Source: Cyanobacteriota bacterium
GTDB taxonomy: Bacteria; Cyanobacteriota; Cyanobacteriia; Leptolyngbyales; Leptolyngbyaceae
NCBI GenBank assembly: GCA_026389365.1
Contig: JAPLHZ010000333.1
Location: forward strand, 1 to 57,291
Direction: 5' to 3'
DNA: 57,291 bases
In this document: positions 1 to 8,951 of the stretch, piece after piece
How positions within the stretch are numbered: the first letter of the stretch is position 1
How the letters are laid out: each line of letters opens with the position of its first letter
Translations under genes and position numbers: made by a program
Notes under the pieces: model-generated
The model's input: the letters and a program-made list of their open reading frames with translations, nothing else
What the model was told of the DNA's origin: nothing
The model's database searches: none

Positions 1-1226
1 CATCTCCAAAAGCATTGCATTTAGAAAAGTTGGAAAAGGAAGAATTACAACAGATAATCAATCGACACAGTACATCGCAGCAAATAGCCCAACGAGCAAA
101 GATAGTTGTTTTAGCCTCTCAAGGATACAGTCAAGCAATGATAGCGCGGGAATTAGATATCAGCCGCAAAAGTGCCCGATTGTGGCGAGACCGATGGGTG
201 TCGGGACGGGAAAAAGACATGTCCGTGTTGGATTGTTTGAAAGATGCCGAGCGTTCGGGTACACCGCCGACATTCGAGCTTGAGCAAATCATGCACTTAT
301 TTGCAATCGCCTGTGAAAGTCCAGAGGAAAGTGGTCGCCCCATCAGCCAATGGACAAGTCGCGAACTCGCCGACGAAATGATCCAACGGGGGATAGTGAC
401 CACGATATCACCGAGGCACGTTGGACGCTTACTTGCCGAAGCAGATATCAAACCGCACCAATCAGGTTACTGACTGAATCCAGCCCCCGACCCATTGTTT
501 GATCAAAAAGTAACAGCGATTACTGACAATTACTTAAATGCAATAGAGCGAGCCGCATTAGGTGAACAAACCATCAGTCTTGATGAAATGACGGGTATCC
601 AAGCCCTTGAACGCAAATATCCTGACAAGCCCTTGGAGCCTGGCAAGATTCAACGCCGCGAGTTTGAATATATTCGACATGGTACGCAAACCTTAATCGC
701 CAGTTTTGATGTCGCCACGGGTTTAGTCATCAAAGCATCTGTGGGCGATACACGTACTGAAGTTGACTATCTTGAGCATGTCCAACAAACGATAGACACT
801 AACCCTAATGCTACCAAATGGCATTTAGTCATGGATTGCCTCAATACTCATCAATCTGAGTCCCTCGTTCGCTATGTTGCCCAAGTCGAAGGATTGGAGA
901 TTGATTTGGGTATCAAGGGTAAGAGCGGTATCCTTAAATCTATGCAGACAAGGACTGATTTCTTAACCGACAAAACTCATCGTATTGTCTTTTATTTTAC
1001 TCCCAAGCATTGTTCTTGGCTTAATCAGATTGAGATTTGGTTTGGCATCTTGATGCGTAAGTTACTCAGACGCGGTAACTTTATCTCTCAAGCCGATCTG
1101 AAGTCTCGCATTATCTTGTTTATTGACTACTTCAACCGCACTATGGCTAAGCCTTTTAAATGGACTTATAAAGGTAAGGCTTTAGCCGTCTAAAGTTTGT
1201 TCCTTCACTTTAGCCGCCTTGTACTA
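1..1226 (+). mobile_element. IS630-family insertion sequence (left end outside window)
   Basis: The element runs in from the left edge and ends near 1222-1226, where transposase-derived sequence stops and DUF262 sequence resumes in the same frame. IS630 elements insert at TA dinucleotides. The junction stretch gtactacgta holds several TA steps, and the TA at 1225-1226 best restores the host codon order (inferred R-L-R-T-F-Q-R-F). I could not check the terminal inverted repeat because the left end is missing. Confidence 0.7.
3..1193 (+). pseudogene. IS630-family transposase with in-frame stop codon
   Basis: One frame stays open from the window edge to 1193 except for a single TGA at 471-473, which the ORF track shows as two ORFs. 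The N-terminal part is a helix-turn-helix (SQAMIARELDISRKSARLWR). The C-terminal part carries the DDE residues: D in SLDEMTGIQALE, D in LVMDCLNTH and E in SWLNQIEIWFG. The family usually has Y-W-L-N at the break, so TGG to TGA is the likely lesion. About 397 codons are present, close to the usual single-ORF length. The start lies at or left of the window edge because the frame is open upstream of the TTG at 15. The copy is probably dead unless the stop is read through. Confidence 0.85.
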
Positions 1227-2012
1227 CGTACTTTTCAAAGGTTTCTTAATGATGATTTCCCATTAAGAAATTTACAGTTACGTGATGATGTTAACGATAA
1301 GAAGTACTCGGAGCTTTCTCAGAGAGATAGAGATGAGATAAGAAAGCGCTCTATCAGAGCTATTGTGATTTTGAATGAATCAGACGAAGAAGTAAAATAT
1401 GAAGTATTTGAACGCCTAAATCTCGGAAGCATCCAGTTAACTCCACAGGAAATAAGAAATAACACCTTAAGAGGAGATTTCAATGATTTACTCAAAGAAC
1501 TAGCAAGTGAAAAATTGTTCAAGGATATGTTGAATCTAAAGCTAAAGAAAGATGACACAAATATGGCACACGAAGAGCTAGTCCTTCGATTTTTTGCGTA
1601 TCATGACAGTGGATATAAACGGACTGAAAATCTGTCATATTTTCTTACTGAATATATGAAGGAAAATCAAAACCCTACTAAAGATAAGATAAGAACTCTT
1701 AGAGAATTATTCATTGGAACAATCCAATTAGTATACAAATACCTTGGTGAAAAAGCATTTTCAAATTTTGGTGAAAAAGTGGGGAAATGGGCTAGCGTTA
1801 CTAATCGTTCTTTATATGATGCTGAAATGTTAGCATTTTCTGATTTTATTGGGAAAGAGATTACGATTTCTAGTGATAATTTCGTTAGAAAGCTTGAAGA
1901 ATTGATGGCTGACCCAGAATTCAAAAAAAGTTTACATTCTCAAGCTGGCGGAACAATGATAGAAAAGAGAGTGAATGAGATCAAAAAAATTATATCTAAT
2001 TCGGAATTATAA
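1227..2012 (+). pseudogene. DUF262 protein, C-terminal part cut off by IS630
   Basis: From about codon 11 of the ORF starting at 1197, the sequence matches the middle and end of DUF262 proteins: LRTFQRFLN directly after where DGQQR should be, then FERLNLGSIQLTPQEIRNN, then a helical C-terminal half. The conserved N-terminal half (IPxFQRxYVW and the DGQQR active-site region of this ParB/sulfiredoxin-like fold) is missing because the IS lies exactly there. The TTG at 1197 belongs to IS sequence. The remaining frame is undamaged, so insertion looks recent. The gene ends 3 nt before a HEPN gene, the same order as the intact pair at 11-12.9 kb. The fragment is unlikely to be active. Confidence 0.8.
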
Positions 2013-2015
2013 ATT

Positions 2016-2561
2016 ATGTATGATGGGCAATCTAGGATTTTAGATGTTCTTAGGGCTTTTACCGGAAGGGAAGGAGAGCCTAAGAATGAAGTCGAGTCAT
2101 ACATGTTGAAAGCAATGTGGTTAATGATGCTTTCAGAATTTGAGGCAAGTGTGAAGCAAAAAGCTGAAAACTATATCGATAAAATAAAAAAGAAGGATAT
2201 TTCTAATATCCACATATGTCTTTTAATAAGACATTTTCATGGCAAATCTGAAGATACATTGACGGCAGATAAAATTGTGGGATTTTACAGTAAAGATCCA
2301 AGAGAAATAAGTTATCGAAACTTCACTAAGGATAAGGTTCCTAAATATAAAACTAAGGCCGTCGAGAAGCTTTTTAATAACATGGGAATTTTTTTTACAT
2401 CTGATGAACTTATCTCATTATCGATTCTGGATAGTGTCGCATCAACTAGAGACTCCATAGCTCACGGAGACATTGATGTCCAAATAACTAGAAAAGAATT
2501 AGAAGAGCAGCTTCACAATCTCAGTGAACTTGCAAAAATGCTAGAGGAAAAGCTGATCTAA
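2016..2561 (+). CDS. HEPN-domain protein (MAE_28990-like), DUF262 partner
   Basis: This 181-residue, mostly helical protein carries R-D-S-I-A-H near residue 148, which fits the R-x4-H motif of HEPN ribonucleases. HEPN proteins of this kind act as RNases or toxin subunits in defence and toxin-antitoxin loci. Members resembling MAE_28990/MAE_18760 often stand next to DUF262 genes. The start is ATG, 3 nt after the truncated DUF262 gene, so the two were co-transcribed. It is A+T rich compared with asnS downstream, which suggests transfer. Family assignment rests on motif, size and neighbourhood; substrate is unknown. Confidence 0.6.
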   Translation: MYDGQSRILDVLRAFTGREGEPKNEVESYMLKAMWLMMLSEFEASVKQKAENYIDKIKKKDISNIHICLLIRHFHGKSEDTLTADKIVGFYSKDPREISYRNFTKDKVPKYKTKAVEKLFNNMGIFFTSDELISLSILDSVASTRDSIAHGDIDVQITRKELEEQLHNLSELAKMLEEKLI

Positions 2562-2658
2562 ATGGTTCTAAATTCATCAGATTGAATATTCTATTCATCT
2601 CACCGCACTTTGTTGATTATAAAATGTCATTTAAATAACTTTAAAGATAGATTTAAAA

Positions 2659-2696
2659 AACTCTCGTAAAAATGCGGATGCACCTTTACGAGAGTT
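2659..2696. terminator. Hairpin terminator between HEPN gene and asnS
   Basis: A perfect 12-bp stem (aactctcgtaaa / tttacgagagtt) with a 14-nt loop is flanked by A-rich sequence on the left and T-rich sequence on the right. It lies between two converging genes and could stop transcription from both sides. Confidence 0.75.
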
Positions 2697-2757
2697 AATT
2701 TTCGCTTAATTTTTAGAGGATTGAGAACTGCGTCAACATTGTGCCAAATGAATTGTT

Positions 2758-4164
2758 TTAAAACTCGACATTCATGGGAGTACGCGGGAAAGGAATCACA
2801 TCCCGAATATTCGCCATCCCCGTCATAAACTGCACCAGCCGCTCAAAGCCAAGCCCAAACCCTGCATGAGGCACTGTGCCATAACGTCGCAAGTCTAAGT
2901 ACCACCAGTAAATCTCCGGATCAAGTCCCTGGGCACGAATCCGAGATTCCAAGACATCTAGGCGCTCCTCACGCTGCGATCCACCAATGATTTCCCCAAT
3001 CTTCGGAGCTAAAATATCCATCGCTGAAACCGTTTTGCCTCCATCATCTAAACGCATATAAAAGGCTTTAATGCCCGTCGGGTAGTTAGTGACAATTACA
3101 GGCTTTTTAAAATACTCTTCAGCCAGCCAGCGCTCATGCTCGGATTGCATATCAATCCCCCATGCCACGGGATATTCAAAAGATTTATTAGATTTCTCTA
3201 GAAGGTCGATCGCTTCCGTATAAGTAACACGAGCAAATTCACTATTGATAATATTATTCGCTGTATCTAAAACACTATCGTCAATGCGCTGCTGGAAAAA
3301 CTCCATATCTTCTTGGCAATTTTCCATCACATGTTTAAATACATATTTCAGAAATGCCTCCGCCAAATCCATATCACCTTTCAAATCACAAAAAGCCATC
3401 TCCGGCTCCACCATCCAGAATTCAGCAAGATGTCGAGATGTGTTTGAATTCTCGGCTCGGAAGGTCGGACCAAACGTATAGACATCACTGAATGCCATGG
3501 CCATAATTTCGGCTTCAAGTTGACCGCTAACCGTGAGATAAGTCGGTTTACCAAAGAAGTCTTGGCCGAAGTCTACTTTGCCTTCTTTAATTGGCAACTT
3601 GTTTAAATCAAATCGCGTCACCGAAAACATTTCCCCGGCACCTTCGCAATCACTCGCTGTCAATATTGGCGTATGCACCCATAAAAATCCGCGTTCTTGG
3701 AAAAATTGATGGACCGCTGCTGCACAAGCATTTCGGACTCTAAACACAGCGCTTAATGTATTGGTGCGCGATCGTAAATGCCCAATATCCCGCAGAAATT
3801 CAAACGAATGCCGTTTCTTTTGCAATGGATATGTTTCTGGGTCAGCCTCGCCATGAACCACAAGAGCGATCGCTTGCATTTCAAGGCGTTGACCTTTACC
3901 GGGAGAGGGCACCAGTTTGCCTTCGATTTCGACCGAGGCTCCGGTATTAATTCGCTTAATCGATTGGGCATAGCCCGCGATCGCGTCACTCACCACCACT
4001 TGCAATCCTGCCATCGAGGAGCCATCATTCACTTCAATAAACGTAAACGTTTTTTGTTCACGCTTAGTCCGAACCCAACCGCGAATGATAACCGTGGTAT
4101 CGGGTTCGCCACTACGAAGGACTTGGGAAATACGGAAAACGGAGCTTTGAGTCGGCTGAGTCAT
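2758..4164 (-). CDS. asnS: Asparaginyl-tRNA synthetase
   Basis: This cytoplasmic class IIb enzyme attaches asparagine to tRNA-Asn using ATP. Residues 1-120 form the OB-fold anticodon-binding domain ([20 protein letters not shown]). The catalytic domain follows, with class II motif 2 around [21 protein letters not shown] and motif 3 [15 protein letters not shown] near the C terminus. The 468-residue length is standard for bacterial AsnRS. The C terminus [10 protein letters not shown] separates AsnRS/AspRS from LysRS, and the overall pattern fits AsnRS. The ATG start gives a complete N terminus. It is a single gene, transcribed toward the HEPN gene, with a shared terminator between them. Confidence 0.97.
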   Translation of the reverse strand: MTQPTQSSVFRISQVLRSGEPDTTVIIRGWVRTKREQKTFTFIEVNDGSSMAGLQVVVSDAIAGYAQSIKRINTGASVEIEGKLVPSPGKGQRLEMQAIALVVHGEADPETYPLQKKRHSFEFLRDIGHLRSRTNTLSAVFRVRNACAAAVHQFFQERGFLWVHTPILTASDCEGAGEMFSVTRFDLNKLPIKEGKVDFGQDFFGKPTYLTVSGQLEAEIMAMAFSDVYTFGPTFRAENSNTSRHLAEFWMVEPEMAFCDLKGDMDLAEAFLKYVFKHVMENCQEDMEFFQQRIDDSVLDTANNIINSEFARVTYTEAIDLLEKSNKSFEYPVAWGIDMQSEHERWLAEEYFKKPVIVTNYPTGIKAFYMRLDDGGKTVSAMDILAPKIGEIIGGSQREERLDVLESRIRAQGLDPEIYWWYLDLRRYGTVPHAGFGLGFERLVQFMTGMANIRDVIPFPRTPMNVEF

Positions 4165-4282
4165 GGAAAAACCGCGCTACACATCTACTAGAAGAGATTA
4201 TGGATCATAATGTGAAATAGGGATTAATTGGGGAGATTGAGAGAGGCAAACCCTAGAGGCCACGAGGCTGAAGCATTGGAAT

Positions 4283-4567
4283 GTGCTGGAATATCGCCGC
4301 ATGACTGAGTTGGGAATTCTCAATCCAGATAAACGAACAGAATTGATTTCAGGACAAATTTTATTTGGGGCTGCCAAAGGAACGCCCCATATATTGGCTC
4401 TTCGTTTACTGGCAGTGGCGTTGGATTCGCTGTTAATCAATCAGCCTTTTTTCGTGAGTACTCAAGACCCGATTCAATCGGATGATTTCTTGCAACCAGA
4501 ACCCGATTTGGCGGTTTTATTTAATCTCCATTCCTTAGATAAACCTGAATTACTTCAGCGGTTCTGA
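4283..4567 (+). pseudogene. Uma2-family (DUF820) endonuclease-like fragment
   Basis: The reading frame shows the start of a Uma2/DUF820 protein: W-N-V-L-E-Y-R-R-M-T-E, then PDKRTELISGQIL, then the PxPD-type core QPEPDLAVL. Uma2 proteins are usually about 190 residues with a PD-(D/E)XK-like fold. This frame stops after about 95, soon after the catalytic Asp, and lacks the E-V-x-D-x-S half. Recognisable residues (K-H-W-N) lie upstream of the GTG at 4283 with no ATG, so the 5' end is damaged too. It overlaps the 3' end of the minus-strand gene by 18 nt. Probably a dead remnant; Uma2 genes are very numerous in cyanobacteria. Confidence 0.65.
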
Positions 4568-4972
4568 GCGCGGCTGTTCCAAACGGATAGGGGACTGATT
4601 TGAGTCGGGAACCCCTCGCATTCCCATCGCCCACGTCGTGAGTCCCCAACCGACCAAAATGCCCATGCCCCCAAAGCGTACAATCTGCCAAAAATACTCA
4701 CGAAGTCCCAACCAAGACACCAATTGACTTTCGAGACGCATTTCTACGTCATCCAGTTCAGCCGCGAGTCTTTGTAACTCTGCCTTTAGCTCCGGTCGGC
4801 TTGTTTTCAGGTCTTGGTGTTTAGCTTGCAGTTGATCTCTAAGTGCTTCATCGGCTTGCACTTGGTCATACCGATCGCGAAACTCACCAAGGGTTCGCTC
4901 TAGCTCCAGAAGAGCCGGACCGATTTCATCAGAATTGGGCGCGATCGGCAAAGGGGCAGACTCAGACGGCAT
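4550..4972 (-). CDS. Conserved cyanobacterial coiled-coil membrane protein
   Basis: I chose the internal ATG at 4972, giving 140 residues, because the longer ORF to 5149 overlaps the divergent DUF6439 gene and its extra N terminus looks like antisense translation. Residues 20-90 are rich in Glu, Gln, Leu and Arg and should form a coiled coil (LLELERTLGEFRDRYDQVQ). A single hydrophobic segment follows (FGGMGILVGWGLTTWAMG), and the tail is short and polar. This pattern suggests a membrane-anchored rod. No function is known to me. It is divergently transcribed from the DUF6439 gene with only 34 nt between starts. Confidence 0.7.
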   Translation of the reverse strand: MPSESAPLPIAPNSDEIGPALLELERTLGEFRDRYDQVQADEALRDQLQAKHQDLKTSRPELKAELQRLAAELDDVEMRLESQLVSWLGLREYFWQIVRFGGMGILVGWGLTTWAMGMRGVPDSNQSPIRLEQPRSEPLK

Positions 4973-5006
4973 AATAAAAGAAGAATTAAGAGCTTGATTA
5001 CAATCT

Positions 5007-5273
5007 ATGACACAATCTACAACCCGTAACGCTGTCAACCTCGATTCAGGCACAGAACCTCTTGAACTGGCCCAAGCCCTAGCCCAGACCTTGGCAATCG
5101 GCCACAAAGACTGGCATCGGCTCCAAGCTAATCGTTCAGCTCGGGCCAAGGAGCAAGCGGCAGTGGCATTAGTCTATTTGCTCAAGGGAGACAATGACCA
5201 AGCCCTAGCCCATCTTCAACAAGCAGCAGGATGGCTCGATCGATCGATTTCGTCTCCTGGCTGTCCGCATTAG
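5007..5273 (+). CDS. DUF6439 family protein
   Basis: This small 88-residue protein matches a family I recognise from cyanobacteria by its middle part, ALAQTLAIGHKDWHRLQANRSARAKEQAAVAL, followed by a helical Q-A-L-A-H-L-Q-Q-A-A-G-W-L-D segment. No signal peptide, membrane segment or catalytic motif is visible. The ATG start lies just past the divergent promoter region shared with the coiled-coil protein. The biochemical role is unknown. Confidence 0.75.
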   Translation: MTQSTTRNAVNLDSGTEPLELAQALAQTLAIGHKDWHRLQANRSARAKEQAAVALVYLLKGDNDQALAHLQQAAGWLDRSISSPGCPH

Positions 5274-5288
5274 ACTTTGAAGAATAAT

Positions 5289-5528
5289 CTACGCTTTTGG
5301 GCCTAGAAGAAGTTTGCGGCTATTTCGGGTTTGCTGCTGATGACACACCATGACGCAGGACACATTGGCAATGCGCGAGGAATAGTTACCGGGTGCCGTT
5401 GAACTGGACGTTGCACCCGCCATGGGCTGACAGAGCAGCGTCAACAGACAAGAACAACCTGCCAACAAGACTAAATCAAGCTGACGATGATTAAAGGACA
5501 AGAAATGATGCGCTAACCGATGGGTCAT
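5289..5528 (-). CDS. Small hypothetical protein with lipoprotein-like N terminus
   Basis: The 79-residue ORF begins with ATG and contains a hydrophobic stretch ending in L-L-A-G-C-S-C-L-L, which resembles a lipobox placed inside a hydrophobic segment. The rest is Ser/Cys-rich without recognised domains. It fills the space between the DUF6439 and anti-sigma genes and has no overlapping competitor. I do not recognise a family, so it may be a chance ORF. Confidence 0.35.
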   Translation of the reverse strand: MTHRLAHHFLSFNHRQLDLVLLAGCSCLLTLLCQPMAGATSSSTAPGNYSSRIANVSCVMVCHQQQTRNSRKLLLGPKA

Positions 5529-5617
5529 GAAAGGGTACGGATGGGGGACGTTTCTGGAGACAAGATACCCTAATTTTAGCCAATTTTCTCAGAGATAAGA
5601 GATCGTTGGACGGTCAT

Positions 5618-6064
5618 TTAGGTAAGTATCGGCGATCGTGACGTGAATCGCATCTTCTTACAAAGACGTAACTGGGTGCCGCAAGGGTTCCACTGAACTT
5701 GATCAAAAACTTGATGCAATATAAATAAGCCACGCCCGGATTCAGTATCATCACTGAGCGTTTCTTCTAGATTAGATGTATGAGCATCTGGCGGCGTAAA
5801 TCCAGCACCTTGGTCACAAATAAGCCACTCGCACCGATCGTCACTGTGGGAAAATAATACCGAAATGCTTTTACTTGGGTCGAGTTTATTTCCATGTTTT
5901 GCTGCATTTACTAATGCCTCTTGTAACCCCAAATGCACCTCAGCGTGCCAATGGGACGGAATACAATCAAGCAACAGCTCTAAAACAGGTAACAGATAAA
6001 GCGTTGACGTAAAACTAACCGTCATCGCCGATCGCCCAGTTATTCGAGTTAATTTCGCGAACAC
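5618..6064 (-). CDS. Anti-sigma-type ATP-binding protein (RsbW-like HATPase)
   Basis: The protein has the GHKL ATPase signature of serine kinases/anti-sigma factors: N box LQEALVNAAKHGNK, G1 box WLICDQGAGF and G2 region SGRGLFILHQVFD. Such proteins bind ATP and either hold a sigma factor or phosphorylate an STAS anti-anti-sigma partner. At 148 residues it is a single-domain type without phosphatase or receiver domains. The ORF opens with GTG at 6064, and no upstream ATG is in frame. Neither a sigma factor nor an STAS gene is adjacent, so the partner is unknown. Confidence 0.8.
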   Translation of the reverse strand: MFAKLTRITGRSAMTVSFTSTLYLLPVLELLLDCIPSHWHAEVHLGLQEALVNAAKHGNKLDPSKSISVLFSHSDDRCEWLICDQGAGFTPPDAHTSNLEETLSDDTESGRGLFILHQVFDQVQWNPCGTQLRLCKKMRFTSRSPILT

Positions 6065-6193
6065 AGTAAACTCCGTATCACTAAATCAACAACATATCCA
6101 CTCCACATATATCAATCCTACATGAACTTTAGGAAGAGATTTGATATTTTCTGGGGATCGCATTTTTACTTTCAAGGCAATATTAAATAAAAC

Positions 6194-6772
6194 TTAAATC
6201 GATCGAAGTGATGTTTGTTGGACTTGACGGTTTAACGATCGCAGGTCTTGATGAAGCTTAGCGACCAGGTCGCGGTTGGTTGGATTGGTGGCGAGGGCTT
6301 TTTGCAGATAGCATAGGGCTTGCGGATAGCGACGATCGCGCATGAGACGACGACCCTGTTGTTGGTAGGCAATGGCACACCACTGCTGGACTTCGAGATC
6401 GTCGGGCAGCTTCGAGATCAACGCCTCCACTAGGGCTATTGCAGTGGCAAAGCGCTGTTGAACAAATAACTCGCGCAACCGGATATGGGCATTGTATTTC
6501 AGTAAATTTTCTGGCGTTTTAGCACAGGCGGCAGAAGCCGAATTTTTTGGGGGGCTTGACGCAGTGTGGGCTAGAAGAAATTTATAGGCGATCGTGATCG
6601 TGAGAAAAATATCTGACGCAGTTTGATTAGCAGCAGTTTGATTAGAGGTAGCTTGATGCGCTGCGGTGTCAGGATGGTGTTGACGTGCCAAAACCCGATA
6701 AGCCTGTTTGATTTGCTCGCGGGATGCACCCGGTTTTAGCCCAAGCGATCGATAATACTCCTCCAATTTCAT
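6194..6772 (-). CDS. J-domain protein with C-terminal TPR-like repeats
   Basis: Residues 1-70 form a J domain (YYRSLGLKPGASREQIKQAYR) with the HPD tripeptide in RQHHPDTA that stimulates DnaK ATPase. A Q/T/A-rich insert (TSNQTAANQTASD) sits inside helix III territory. Residues 100-180 contain tetratricopeptide-like helices (YPQALCYLQKALATNPTNRDLV). There is no Gly/Phe or zinc-finger region, so it is a type III J protein that probably guides DnaK to specific clients. The ATG at 6772 gives a standard J-domain start. It lies downstream of clpR-clpP on the same strand, separated by a hairpin. Confidence 0.85.
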   Translation of the reverse strand: MKLEEYYRSLGLKPGASREQIKQAYRVLARQHHPDTAAHQATSNQTAANQTASDIFLTITIAYKFLLAHTASSPPKNSASAACAKTPENLLKYNAHIRLRELFVQQRFATAIALVEALISKLPDDLEVQQWCAIAYQQQGRRLMRDRRYPQALCYLQKALATNPTNRDLVAKLHQDLRSLNRQVQQTSLRSI

Positions 6773-6803
6773 AGCCAGCCTAAAACCCTGATCAAAATAA
6801 AAT

Positions 6804-6830
6804 GGCAGAACTCACTCTATGAATTCTGCC
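6804..6830 (-). terminator. Terminator after clpR-clpP
   Basis: A 7-bp stem (ggcagaa / ttctgcc) lies 29 nt past the clpP stop. Read on the minus strand it is followed by ATTTTATTTTG, as expected of a factor-independent terminator. Confidence 0.65.
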
Positions 6831-6858
6831 ACCTCTTTCTAGATTTGGACGGAAAACC

Positions 6859-7455
6859 CTATTTCAAGGTTTCAATCACTTGGTCAATCAGACCATAATC
6901 TCGGGCTTCGGCTGCCGACATAAAGTAGTCGCGATCGGTATCTTTCTCGATTTTCTCAACCGTTTGACCACTGCGCTTAGCCAGAATCTCATTCAGCAAC
7001 GTCTTGATGCGAAGAATTTCCCGCGCCTCAATTTCAATGTCCGTTGCTTGACGACGACCCGTTCCACCCAGAGGTTGGTGAATCATGATGCGGGCGTGGG
7101 GCAAAGCAAGGCGCTTACCTTTGCTACCCGCAGACAACAAAAATGCACCCATACTAGCGGCCAGACCCACACAAATGGTGATCACTTCTGACTTGATGTA
7201 TTGCATCGTGTCATAAATTGCCATTCCAGCCGTGACGGACCCGCCAGGGGAATTGATATAGAGATATATCGGCTTAGACGGATCTTCCGAATCCAGATAC
7301 AACATCGCCGCAATGATAGAGTTCGCAAGGGAATCAGTTACTTCTTGGCCCAGGAAAATAATCCGCTCTTGGCTTAGGCGAGTGTAGATACTGACCCATT
7401 GCTCGTAGGTGCTACCGGGTAAGCGGTACGGGACTTTTGGCTCGCCGATAGGCAT
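6859..7455 (-). CDS. clpP: ClpP protease subunit (active)
   Basis: This is the proteolytic subunit of the cytosolic ATP-dependent Clp protease, which in cyanobacteria forms a mixed ring with ClpR. The catalytic triad is intact: Ser101 in GLAASMGAF, His126 in [10 protein letters not shown] and Asp176 in DTDRDYFMS. The 198-residue length and short N terminus match the ClpP3-type paralogue. The gene lies 43 nt downstream of clpR on the same strand, the usual cyanobacterial pairing, and the two are probably one transcript ending in the hairpin at 6804-6830. Confidence 0.95.
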   Translation of the reverse strand: MPIGEPKVPYRLPGSTYEQWVSIYTRLSQERIIFLGQEVTDSLANSIIAAMLYLDSEDPSKPIYLYINSPGGSVTAGMAIYDTMQYIKSEVITICVGLAASMGAFLLSAGSKGKRLALPHARIMIHQPLGGTGRRQATDIEIEAREILRIKTLLNEILAKRSGQTVEKIEKDTDRDYFMSAAEARDYGLIDQVIETLK

Positions 7456-7498
7456 GGGGAAATCGCTCCAATTGATGATAAATGTTCAGGTCCAGACT

Positions 7499-8167
7499 CT
7501 AAATTCCAGCAGGAATTGGGGTAGGCAAGTCTTTGGTGCTTTCGAGGACGCGATCGATCAGGCCGTACTCCTTCGCTTCGTGGGGCGTTAGATAAAACAT
7601 CCGATCGGTATCTTTGGCGATTTTTTCAACCGTTTGCCCCGTGTTTCTAGCCATGATGTCAAGGACGGCGGTTTTGTTGATGATCGCTTCCTTCGCCCGA
7701 ATTTGGATATCCGTCGCTTGACCTTGGGCACCCGTGCGCGATTGGCTCAGTGTGATGGTCGCATGAGGCAAACTCGCCCGAAATCCTTTAGCACCAGATG
7801 ACAAGATCATCGCCGCCGTCCCCATAGCCTGACCGAGGCAAATGGTGTGGATGGGCGGTTTGATGTACTGCATGGTGTCGCAGATAGCGAAGGCTTCGGT
7901 CTCATAACCAATGGTCTCGCCGTCGTACCAGGAGGTTCCGGTGGAGTTGATATAGAAGAAGATGGGCTTCTCGGGGTCATCAAACTGCAAGTAAAGCAAC
8001 TGCGCGATGATCAATTCCGTGACATCAATTCCAATGCGACGTTTGACATCATCGGAAGAATAAAGTGGTAAACCCAAATAAACAATCCGCTCCTTCAACA
8101 GAAGCGATGCAATATCCGGGGGCGGAGTGCGGTAGGACTGATCGCCGTAATACTGTGTCTGACTCAT
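7499..8167 (-). CDS. clpR: ClpR, inactive ClpP-like subunit
   Basis: The fold is ClpP, but the serine of the active site is replaced (GQAMGTAAM where ClpP has GxAASMGAF) and the histidine region reads TLSQSRTG. ClpR joins active ClpP in a heteromeric core essential in cyanobacteria and plastids. I start at the ATG at 8167 (MSQTQYYGDQSYRTPPPD) because known ClpR proteins begin close to YYGDxSYRTPPPD; the ORF track extends to 8242 without a better site. The product is 222 residues. A cyanobacterial ClpR insertion (TSWYDGETIGYETEAFAI) is visible. Confidence 0.93.
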   Translation of the reverse strand: MSQTQYYGDQSYRTPPPDIASLLLKERIVYLGLPLYSSDDVKRRIGIDVTELIIAQLLYLQFDDPEKPIFFYINSTGTSWYDGETIGYETEAFAICDTMQYIKPPIHTICLGQAMGTAAMILSSGAKGFRASLPHATITLSQSRTGAQGQATDIQIRAKEAIINKTAVLDIMARNTGQTVEKIAKDTDRMFYLTPHEAKEYGLIDRVLESTKDLPTPIPAGI

Positions 8168-8242
8168 AGCGTTTAATCTCGGGTTGCCTGAACCTGTAAC
8201 AACAATCTGCGCACCCACAGGTTTTTTGGCCTGCCTGAACAC

Positions 8243-8951
8243 CCTCAGCTACAGGAGCGAGTTTCTCTATAATACAGCGCTGGGTGAAGTGAAGTGGGAT
8301 TTTTCGGTGGGGAGAACCGTATTTTTGTGATATCAGGGGGGAGGCGATGAAAACAAGCTAGTCTTAGGTCAAAAAATATCAAAAAATAGGGCATAACCTT
8401 AGTGGCTACACCCTTACTTGCACCTAATTGAACTACTCAAAGCAACGCTCGATTTCAAAACTATTTGCATCCTGCGCCTAATGGATTAATCGGCATTGGA
8501 GACGAAGAACCCGGAAGGTTGGTAAGAAGTCAGGAGAGGGATCGATTCGATCGCCTCCCTAACCTCGATTCATAATGCAGTCTCGTAGCTGAGATAGAGT
8601 TTCTGTATAGAACCCATTTGAGATCTAATCCTGAAACCAGAAGCCTTGCAGCTAGCTGGTTTTCTTCATTTTCTGGCAGAAAGCGGTTTTGCTAGGTAGG
8701 CAGGCTCTACCACTGATCGCAGAGTAACGGCTTCCTTCAAAGGAATAAGTTCGGTCTGGATATGTACTTAGAATAGCGGGTGAAACCACTGAGGTCATGG
8801 GGTAAATGTCGTTTTTTACAGTGATTTTACAGAAGCATTGTTGAGATGAAGAAGAGATATATTTTTCGGTAGAGAATCCGGAAGCGTGACAAGTCCAAGA
8901 GCAGATATACGATCGTCCCCCTGAAAGACCTATAAACTAGGAGTCATATTG
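8243..8951. other. 0.7-kb divergent intergenic region with stem-loops
   Basis: No convincing ORF is present between clpR and the RNase D gene. Several stem-loops are visible: one around 8533-8558 (gaggg-atcga / tcgat-cgcctc) and one around 8631-8664 (gaaaccag / ctggttttc) followed by ttcattttct, which looks terminator-like. The hairpin-rich stretch from about 8500 to 8670 could be a small RNA plus the promoters of both genes. I did not recognise rnpB, ssrA, ffs or Yfr1/Yfr2 motifs. Confidence 0.4.

Noticed and set aside
4973-5149. N-terminal extension of the minus ORF 4550-5149
   Set aside because: It overlaps the divergent DUF6439 gene and reads as antisense; the ATG at 4972 gives a sensible protein.
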